DNA of 5,832 bases from Clostridium sp. UBA3947. Its GTDB lineage: Bacteria > Bacillota > Clostridia > Clostridiales > Clostridiaceae. Positions 1 through 3,847 of the stretch are shown piece by piece (position 1 is the first letter of the stretch; every line of letters begins with the position of its first letter). The notes beneath the pieces were generated by a model that saw only the letters and a program-made list of their open reading frames with translations, did no database searches and was not told where the DNA came from. The position numbers and the translations under genes are program-made. The stretch is taken from contig DGDR01000211.1 of the NCBI GenBank assembly GCA_002385545.1, positions 1 through 5,832 on the forward strand, written 5' to 3'.

Positions 1-1
1 A

Positions 2-40
2 GCCATTGAAATTGTGAAAGGAGCAGTTAAGGATGAATAA
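2..40 (+). CDS. 3' end of an upstream gene (12 codons visible)
   Basis: This is the only + strand frame open from the left edge. It reads AIEIVKGAVKDE and then stops at TAA (38-40). The stop lies 8 bases inside the next reading frame, which starts at ATG 33, the tight overlap usual in this gene string. Too little is visible to name a family. The call rests on the open frame and on a good ribosome binding site (AAAGGAG, 17-23) for the following gene being nested in its final codons. It could be a chance open stretch, since only 12 codons are seen. Confidence 0.45.
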   Translation, partial: AIEIVKGAVKDE

Positions 41-161
41 ACCAATACTCGATGCATGTTGCGGAAGTAGAATGTTTTGGTTTGACAAAAACAACCCAAA
101 TGTAGAGTTTTGTGATAATCGAATTGTTCCATTAATAAGGAGGATTGAGATATGGATTTAG
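33..161 (+). pseudogene. Truncated phage SAM-dependent methyltransferase (N-terminal remnant)
   Basis: The 42-codon frame begins MNKPILDACCGSRMFWFDK and continues to a VEFCDNR segment around residues 24-30. From memory of the family, this is the N-terminus of small phage class I SAM-dependent methyltransferases, where the D-x-C-C-G-x-R segment is the SAM-binding motif I and the strand ending in D is motif II. Those proteins usually run well over 100 residues, with a catalytic DPP-type motif further on. Here the match stops after about residue 30, and a short unrelated tail (IVPLIRRIEIWI) leads to TAG. No later motif is seen downstream. A good ribosome binding site (AAAGGAG, 17-23, 9 bases before ATG) is retained, so it may still be translated and coupled to the next gene, which it overlaps by 10 bases. 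It is most likely a deletion remnant without activity. The family assignment is by recognition, not by search. Confidence 0.65.
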
Positions 162-439
162 TAGATAAATTGATAAGCGAAATGACAAGAGAAGAACTTG
201 AATGCTCCTACAAAACGCAACTTGCAATAAACGGGGTTCTCCAACGTGCATTAGACAATGAAATAGAGCAAGCACAATTATATAAAAAGAAAAATGAAGC
301 ATTAGAAAAAACTTCTAAAAAAGATTTTCTAGTATTCAGAGATCTCCTCAATGAAATTGATAGATTAAAAATGACTATCGAAATCATGGAAGGAGACATT
401 GAACATCTAGAAAGCCAATTAGAAGCACTAAATAAATAA
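152..439 (+). CDS. Small coiled-coil phage protein, unknown function
   Basis: This is a 95-residue, highly charged, almost entirely helical protein. It has two stretches with heptad-like hydrophobic spacing, about residues 12-55 and, most clearly, 60-93 (LLNEIDRLKMTIEIMEG onward, ending in LESQLEALNK). They are separated by a short basic patch (KTSKKD, about 53-58). It has no cysteines beyond one, no signal peptide and no membrane segment, so a cytoplasmic, self-associating protein is expected. The start is fixed by a full AAGGAGG (137-143) 8 bases upstream of the ATG. The start lies inside the methyltransferase remnant's last codons, so this gene's ribosome site sits in sequence next to the deletion junction. 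Its family is not recognised. Small coiled-coil proteins of this kind are common in the early regions of Firmicutes phages. Confidence 0.8.
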   Translation: MDLVDKLISEMTREELECSYKTQLAINGVLQRALDNEIEQAQLYKKKNEALEKTSKKDFLVFRDLLNEIDRLKMTIEIMEGDIEHLESQLEALNK

Positions 440-471
440 CCACTTAAATTATAGCATAGGGGGGATGAACT

Positions 472-645
472 ATGCAACAAACAGAAATGAAGAACCCTTG
501 CAGATATTGTGCTGATAAGCGTTATTGGTGCAGGGGCGAATGCATAAAGAGAATGGCTTACAAAGCAGCTAGGAGGGAATTAGGGTATGACAAAGGAGTT
601 AACACTACTAAATACAAGACCACGTTTCGACAAAGAGAAAATTAA
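472..645 (+). CDS. 57-residue four-cysteine (probable zinc-binding) mini-protein
   Basis: ATG 472 opens a 57-codon frame ending at TAA 643-645, preceded by AGGGGGG (458-464) 7 bases upstream. The N-terminal half holds four cysteines, C10, C13, C20 and C24, spaced C-x2-C-x6-C-x3-C (PCRYCADKRYWCRGEC). This arrangement suits one tetrahedral zinc site. The rest is strongly basic (KRMAYKAARRE, then TTKYKTTFRQREN). Aromatic residues next to the cysteines and the basic tail suggest a small nucleic-acid- or protein-binding knuckle; this is inference. The last 59 bases overlap the next gene in another frame, and the codons for R34-R35 (AGG AGG) double as that gene's ribosome binding site. The basic tail after about residue 38 may therefore be constrained by the overlap rather than by function. 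The family name is not recognised. Confidence 0.72.
   Translation: MQQTEMKNPCRYCADKRYWCRGECIKRMAYKAARRELGYDKGVNTTKYKTTFRQREN
571..577 (+). promoter_or_regulatory. Ribosome binding site nested in the cysteine-rich gene
   Basis: AGGAGGG lies 9 bases before ATG 587. It is read as Arg-Arg plus the first base of the next codon in the upstream gene. Its strength and spacing make 587 the convincing start of the downstream gene even though this forces a 59-base out-of-frame overlap. Confidence 0.75.
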
Positions 646-844
646 GGCAGGCGATAGGGTGCTTGTAACAGAGGATGATGGTTATGAATTTGAAGCAATA
701 GTGGGGCATGTACATGAAACAGAAATATGCGTTTTAGAACCAGTAGCTAAAGGATATTCAAATTACATAATTGAAGCACAAGAATATGCTGATGGACTAT
801 TTAAAATAGAAATAATCAAGGAGGAGGAACAAGATGGAGAATAA
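587..844 (+). CDS. 85-residue phage protein, possible SH3-like barrel, unknown function
   Basis: The protein begins MTKELTLLNTRPRF and then has a segment, residues about 20-52, that reads like alternating short beta strands around K-AGDRVLVTEDDGYEFEAIVG and HVHETEICVLEP. This pattern is typical of small SH3-like or KOW-like barrels, but that is a fold guess only. The C-terminus is acidic (KEEEQDGE), and its codons carry the AAGGAGG site of the next gene, which it overlaps by 11 bases. There are no cysteines apart from C48, no membrane segment and no signal peptide. The start is chosen on the strong upstream AGGAGGG. The family is not recognised. Its place directly before the Gam-like gene suggests early expression with the recombination genes. 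Confidence 0.78.
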   Translation: MTKELTLLNTRPRFDKEKIKAGDRVLVTEDDGYEFEAIVGHVHETEICVLEPVAKGYSNYIIEAQEYADGLFKIEIIKEEEQDGE

Positions 845-1319
845 TCTTTTAACTTTGGACAACCTTGTAGAAGAAATTAAAGAAAAGCAAGAGGAAAAGG
901 CGAGATTAGAAGAATTGTATAAGGCGAAATTGGAACAACTAGAAGCTAATTATAATATGCAAATAGAAAAGATAGACAATGCAATTAATTATTTTAAGGA
1001 GCAAATAAAAGTGCAGTTTGAAACACAGCCTTACAAAGAAACAAAATCGCAACGCAAACTAAAAGTGTTGAGCGGAGATATAATAATCAAAAAACCAAGC
1101 AAAAAGCTAGAGGCAGATAAAAATGCATTGCTAGAATGGGGCAAAAACAATGCAAGTGAGTACATAGAACAAAAGGTAATAGAGACATTTAAGTGGGCAG
1201 AGTTTAAGAAAAATCTTGAAATTACAGAAGATGGACAGATTATAAATACAGAGACAGGAGAACTGGTTACAGAAGGCATTACAGTGGTAGATGTGCCAGA
1301 AGAAGTAATTATTAAATAG
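834..1319 (+). CDS. gam: Gam-like host-nuclease inhibitor (DNA-end protection)
   Basis: The 161-residue protein has the layout of Mu/phage Gam-type proteins. Residues about 8-62 form a long charged coiled-coil helix (EEIKEKQEEKARLEELYKAK and on). A short beta section follows, with a basic strand around 74-92 (QRKLKVLSGDIIIKKPSKK), then helices at 94-127 containing an aromatic W-x17-W pair (W102, W121), and an acidic tail from about 130. Gam proteins bind double-strand DNA ends as dimers, like bacterial Ku, and keep RecBCD/AddAB-type exonucleases off. This is family knowledge and the assignment is by recognition. Length is normal for the Firmicutes phage version. The ATG has AAGGAGG (818-824) 9 bases upstream. 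It heads the recombination module, directly before the Sak4-like ATPase. Confidence 0.85.
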   Translation: MENNLLTLDNLVEEIKEKQEEKARLEELYKAKLEQLEANYNMQIEKIDNAINYFKEQIKVQFETQPYKETKSQRKLKVLSGDIIIKKPSKKLEADKNALLEWGKNNASEYIEQKVIETFKWAEFKKNLEITEDGQIINTETGELVTEGITVVDVPEEVIIK

Positions 1320-1332
1320 GAGGGACTTTAAT

Positions 1333-1944
1333 ATGGGCATTCCAGTACTTGTGATAGGTGCAAGTGGATCAGGGAAATCCACGAGTATGCGAAATTTTGA
1401 CGAAGGAGAAGTCGGAATATTTAATGTAGCCAGTAAGCCGCTACCTTTTAAAAAGAAGTTGCCTAAAGTTGACGGAGCAACCTACAGCAAAATTATTAAT
1501 GGCTTATCTAAGCCAAAGTTAAAACGATATGTAATAGATGATAGCCAGTACTTGATGGCATTCGCCATGTTTGATAGGGCGAAGGAAATTGGATATAACA
1601 AGTTTACGGATATAGCACTGGATTTCAGAAACTTAATTGATTTTGTTATTAATAAAACGCCCGCAGATGTGATTGTATATTTTTTACACCATATAGAAGT
1701 AACTGAGGATGGCAGAATTAAAGCTAAAACAGCAGGGAAAATGCTTGATAATCAATTGACCGTTGAGGGTTTATTTTCTATCGTTCTCTTAGCAGATACA
1801 GATGGCATTAATTACAAATTTATTACCCAAAGCGATGGACACACAACAGCTAAATCACCTATGGATATGTTCGAAAAGGAAATAGACAACGACCTTAAAT
1901 TTGTAGACACAAAAATACGTGAATACTGGGAATTGGAGGGATAG
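1333..1944 (+). CDS. Sak4-like RecA-fold ATPase, putative single-strand annealing/recombination protein
   Basis: The 203-residue protein is a bare RecA-type ATPase core. Walker A is GASGSGKST (residues 9-17), almost at the N-terminus. Walker B is YVIDD (66-70). A sensor-like strand ends in FLHH (117-120), followed by a basic turn. The C-terminal third (about 130-190) holds the short strands LLADTDGINYKF and a segment near HTTAKSPM. This matches the phage nucleotide-binding proteins in which Sak4 recombinases lie (Pfam AAA_24 type, by recognition). Sak4 proteins are reported to anneal or pair strands with help from a partner SSB, and such a gene (DUF669 type) lies two genes downstream. AGGAGGG (1318-1324) overlaps the stop of the Gam gene and sits 8 bases before the ATG. 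ATPase identity is certain; the annealase role is inferred from size and neighbours. Confidence 0.85.
   Translation: MGIPVLVIGASGSGKSTSMRNFDEGEVGIFNVASKPLPFKKKLPKVDGATYSKIINGLSKPKLKRYVIDDSQYLMAFAMFDRAKEIGYNKFTDIALDFRNLIDFVINKTPADVIVYFLHHIEVTEDGRIKAKTAGKMLDNQLTVEGLFSIVLLADTDGINYKFITQSDGHTTAKSPMDMFEKEIDNDLKFVDTKIREYWELEG
1935..1939 (+). promoter_or_regulatory. Ribosome binding site that selects a TTG start
   Basis: GGAGG, the core of TTGGAGGG, lies 6 bases before TTG 1946. It sits in the last codons (E-L-E-G) of the ATPase gene. The longer in-frame alternative, GTG 1919, has only A-rich sequence upstream and no comparable site, so the TTG is preferred. Confidence 0.7.
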
Positions 1945-1945
1945 C

Positions 1946-2470
1946 TTGTATAAGTACAGTGACAAAGAGATAAACGAGATAGTAGCAGGAGCGACAATAA
2001 TAGTAGATAGCCGAGAGAAAGAAAATAAGCATATTACAAAGTATTTTGAAGGCAAAGGCATAAAATGGGCAGTTGAAAAGTTAAACTATGGTGACTACAG
2101 CTTAAGGGTGGACTTGCCTACTACAAATAGAACTTTTTACCTTACAGACCATATTAGTATAGAACGTAAAGCAAACTTAAATGAGTTAAGTGGTAATCTA
2201 ACACATAATAGGGATAGATTTATAGCTGAATTTGAGCGTGCTAAAGGGAAAATTTATCTCCTAATAGAGAATGCAGAATATGAGGACATAGAGAAAGGAT
2301 TATATACAACAAAGTTTAATAAACAAGCCTTTAGAGCAAGTCTTGAAGCATTTGAGCAACGTTACAATCTTATTGTCCACTACCAAAAAGACACCAACGT
2401 AACAGGCTATTGGATTTATAGAACCTTAACTAGCTACTTAAGAGAGCTATTGAAACAAGGAAAAATTTAA
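1946..2470 (+). CDS. ERCC4/XPF-type structure-specific nuclease
   Basis: From TTG 1946 the protein has 174 residues. It carries the XPF/ERCC4 nuclease signature in order: a strand with VDSRE (residues 21-25), then GDYS (49-52) with the metal-binding Asp, then S-I-E-R-K (71-75), the family's ERK core. After this come a helix with N-x3-R-x-R-F and the strand IYLLIENAEY (about 103-112), equivalent to the LLIE strand of XPF. The C-terminal helices (about 125-174) resemble the end of the nuclease fold. No tandem helix-hairpin-helix domain follows, unlike eukaryotic XPF/Mus81. Such enzymes cut flaps, forks or branched DNA; here it would trim or resolve recombination intermediates (inference). The TTG start is one base after the ATPase stop (1942-1944). 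The GTG at 1919 would add nine residues overlapping that gene, without a good ribosome site. Confidence 0.83.
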   Translation: MYKYSDKEINEIVAGATIIVDSREKENKHITKYFEGKGIKWAVEKLNYGDYSLRVDLPTTNRTFYLTDHISIERKANLNELSGNLTHNRDRFIAEFERAKGKIYLLIENAEYEDIEKGLYTTKFNKQAFRASLEAFEQRYNLIVHYQKDTNVTGYWIYRTLTSYLRELLKQGKI

Positions 2471-2503
2471 ATAAAAACTACATAACAAAGGAGAGATTTA
2501 ATA

Positions 2504-3067
2504 ATGAAAAAACCTAATAATTATGATAACACACCAGTACAAGATGGATACACACCATTACAGCTAGGTGGACATGTTTGTAAAATTGTAAAACTAGAGG
2601 AAACAAAAAGTAAGACGGGTAAAGACATGCTTAAAATTTACTTAGACATTGCAGATGGCGAACAAAAAGACTACTACAAACAAAGATTTGACAACGACAC
2701 AAGAACAGAAAAGAAATGGGGATGCGTTGTATACATATTGGTAGAGGACAACGAAGGAAATACTAATAGAGCATTTAAAACTTTTATTGACTCTGTAGAA
2801 AAGAGTAACGGTGGTTTTACTGTAAAGTGGGGTGAGGACTTTGGTAAGCAGTTTAAAAACAAGCTTGTAGGTGGAGTATTTGGAAGAGAAGAATATATTA
2901 ACTCCAACAATGAAAGAAAGTTCGCCACTAAGTGCCGATACTTTACCACTATAGACAGAGTCAGGAAAGGGATTGAGCCTCCTAAGGACAAGCTTTTACA
3001 GAATAAGTCGACATTCCCAGGATATGAACCAACACAGGAAGATGAATCAGATGATTTTCCATTCTGA
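2504..3067 (+). CDS. DUF669-type single-stranded DNA-binding protein
   Basis: The 187-residue protein has the layout of the phage DUF669 family. The N-terminal Y-D-N-T-P-V-Q-D-G-Y segment is followed by a beta-rich core (about 22-150) including CKIVKLEETKSKTGKDMLKI, YYKQRF, a lysine- and aromatic-rich loop near NGGFTVKWGEDFGKQFKNKL, and VGGVFGREEY. A flexible linker leads to the acidic tail EDESDDFPF. The last residues (DDFPF) mimic the DDxPF tip with which bacterial SSB docks partner proteins, which supports an SSB role. The gene follows the ATPase and nuclease, where Sak4-like proteins are expected to need a cognate SSB. AAAGGAG (2487-2493) lies 10 bases before the ATG. The reading frame ends in a tandem stop, TGA TAA. 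DUF669 membership is by recognition; DNA binding is inferred from tail and context. Confidence 0.84.
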   Translation: MKKPNNYDNTPVQDGYTPLQLGGHVCKIVKLEETKSKTGKDMLKIYLDIADGEQKDYYKQRFDNDTRTEKKWGCVVYILVEDNEGNTNRAFKTFIDSVEKSNGGFTVKWGEDFGKQFKNKLVGGVFGREEYINSNNERKFATKCRYFTTIDRVRKGIEPPKDKLLQNKSTFPGYEPTQEDESDDFPF

Positions 3068-3068
3068 T

Positions 3069-3093
3069 AAGGGGAAGTAATTCCCCTTCTTTA
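3069..3093 (+). terminator. Hairpin after the SSB gene: weak terminator, attenuator or mRNA-processing element
   Basis: AAGGGGAA (3069-3076) and TTCCCCTT (3081-3088) are perfect inverted repeats, giving an 8-bp stem with four G-C pairs in the centre. The loop is GTAA, a GNRA-type tetraloop. It begins within the tandem stop of the SSB gene and is followed by CTTTAT, only a short broken U-run. That makes full rho-independent termination doubtful. Because the next gene follows at 3116 without an obvious promoter, partial termination or transcript stabilisation is more likely than a full stop. Confidence 0.5.
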
Positions 3094-3097
3094 TAAA

Positions 3098-3103
3098 AGG
3101 TGG
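3098..3103 (+). promoter_or_regulatory. Imperfect, long-spaced ribosome binding site of the initiator gene
   Basis: AGGTGG lies 12 bases before GTG 3116. Every other complete gene here except the TTG-started nuclease has an ATG with a near-perfect site 7-10 bases away. The poorer site, the GTG start and the hairpin ending 9 bases before it suggest lower expression of the initiator (inference). Confidence 0.5.
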
Positions 3104-3115
3104 CGAGTAAGCAAA

Positions 3116-3832
3116 GTGAGCGGATGGATTAAACTGCATAGAAAAATACAAGACAACTGGATATGGAAAGAAAAGCCATTTGATAAAAAATCTGCATGGA
3201 TTGATTTAATCTTAATGGCTAATCACAAAGAAAAAAAGTTTTTATTAGGTAATGAGCTTGTAGAAGTAGACAGAGGGAGTTTTATTACTTCTGAATACAA
3301 ATTGATGGATAAATGGGGATGGTCAAAAACTAAGGTTAGAAGTTTTTTAGAGCTCTTACAAAATGAAAATATGATTATTAAATGTAGTGACAGAAAAAAG
3401 ACTACTATAACCATTGTAAATTATAGCGATTATCAAATTTCAGAAACTACAGAAGAACTACAAAAAGACTACAAAAAAACTACAAAAAGACTACAAAAAA
3501 ACCCAAACAAGAATGATAAGAATGATAAGAATATATATAATGAGCAAGCTGAGCAGATTTATAGCTTGTATCCAAATAAAAAGGGCAAGGCAATAGCCAT
3601 GAAGAAGATACCTGACTTAATAAAACAGTATGGGCATGAGAAAATAGAAAGTTGTGTTAAAAGGTATGCTGCAGAAGTGGCAGGGAAGGACCAGAAATAT
3701 ATAAAGCACGCCAGCACATTTTTCACTAGTGGATATATGGACTATTTGGAAGAAGAAAAGCCAAAGCAAAAAGAGAAGTCAAATATTGATCCACTTACTG
3801 GGGAAGTATTGGACTACTGGAAGTATTGCTAA
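3116..3832 (+). CDS. Phage replication initiator / replisome organizer, DnaD-like winged-helix protein
   Basis: The 238-residue protein starts at GTG with SGWIKLHRKIQDNWIWK, the recognisable N-terminus of Firmicutes phage replisome organizers. Residues about 22-105 form a winged helix: helix AWIDLILMANH, a strand with GSFITSE, the recognition region KWGWSKTKVRSFLELLQNE (67-85), and a wing ending TTITIVNYSDYQ. A low-complexity Lys/Asn linker (about 110-142) is encoded by DNA repeats. A C-terminal domain (about 143-212) contains IYSLYPNKKGK, HEKIESCVKRY and KYIKHASTFF, a conserved phage replication C-terminal region. A basic tail ends in WKYC. These proteins bind the origin and help load the helicase (family knowledge). 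The primase-helicase follows directly. The start is set by family N-terminus and frame; the nearby ATG at 3124 is out of frame. Confidence 0.82.
   Translation: MSGWIKLHRKIQDNWIWKEKPFDKKSAWIDLILMANHKEKKFLLGNELVEVDRGSFITSEYKLMDKWGWSKTKVRSFLELLQNENMIIKCSDRKKTTITIVNYSDYQISETTEELQKDYKKTTKRLQKNPNKNDKNDKNIYNEQAEQIYSLYPNKKGKAIAMKKIPDLIKQYGHEKIESCVKRYAAEVAGKDQKYIKHASTFFTSGYMDYLEEEKPKQKEKSNIDPLTGEVLDYWKYC
3447..3501 (+). repeat. Five consecutive 11-bp units (iteron-like), last four a perfect 22-bp tandem duplication
   Basis: The units are CTACAGAAGAA (3447-3457), CTACAAAAAGA (3458-3468), CTACAAAAAAA (3469-3479), CTACAAAAAGA (3480-3490) and CTACAAAAAAA (3491-3501). Units 2-3 and 4-5 are identical 22-mers. 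The first unit differs from the second at three positions. A-tracts of 5-7 bases recur every 11 bp, about one helical turn, so intrinsic bending is expected. The period is not a multiple of three, so the encoded linker (residues about 111-129) does not repeat with the same phase. This argues that the DNA pattern itself matters. Confidence 0.85.
3511..3528 (+). repeat. 9-bp tandem direct repeat next to the iteron-like array
   Basis: GAATGATAA occurs twice in a row, and a third partial copy (GAATA) starts at 3529. It encodes N-D-K twice in the linker. Being a multiple of three, it could be simple codon duplication; its position between the array and the AT-only run makes a role in DNA unwinding possible. 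Confidence 0.7.
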
Positions 3833-3847
3833 GGAGGGGAAAACAGA

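Larger units (their letters stand above)
3447..3541. other. Candidate phage replication origin inside the initiator gene
   Basis: The 11-bp repeat array is followed by a 9-bp direct repeat (3511-3528) and an AT-only run, ATATATATAAT (3531-3541). Repeats plus an AT-rich unwinding zone, placed in the linker-coding part of the initiator gene, is the arrangement of lambda-type origins, where iterons lie in the O gene. Function is inferred; binding by the winged-helix protein is not shown by sequence alone. A small inverted repeat, CAAGCT/AGCTTG (3545-3550 and 3563-3568), lies just downstream. Confidence 0.5.

Noticed and set aside
82..119. Promoter-like TTGACA (82-87) and TGTGATAAT (111-119)
   Set aside because: The spacing between the hexamers is 26 bases, far from 17. 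TTGACA is simply the codons of the conserved WFDK segment, and no -35 lies at the right distance from the -10-like element.
208..480. 90-residue open frame on the minus strand opposite the coiled-coil gene
   Set aside because: It is rich in Ser/Leu/Phe, as expected for the reverse of Lys/Glu-rich code, and the plus gene has a perfect ribosome site. The other minus-strand frames (for example 2674-2991, 1031-1279, 4130-4318) are shadows for the same reason.
1919..1921. GTG as start of the ERCC4 nuclease
   Set aside because: It has no ribosome binding site, adds nine residues without recognisable family likeness and overlaps the ATPase gene by 26 bases. TTG 1946 has a well-placed GGAGG.
3473..3501. 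A7 runs as possible programmed-frameshift or slippage sites in the initiator gene
   Set aside because: One alternative frame stops after about a dozen codons and the other after about 40, neither with recognisable protein. The A-runs are better explained as parts of the 11-bp DNA repeat.
3545..3568. Inverted repeat CAAGCT/AGCTTG with a 12-base spacer
   Set aside because: Six base pairs with a long loop is within chance in this length of sequence. It is mentioned only because it lies beside the candidate origin.
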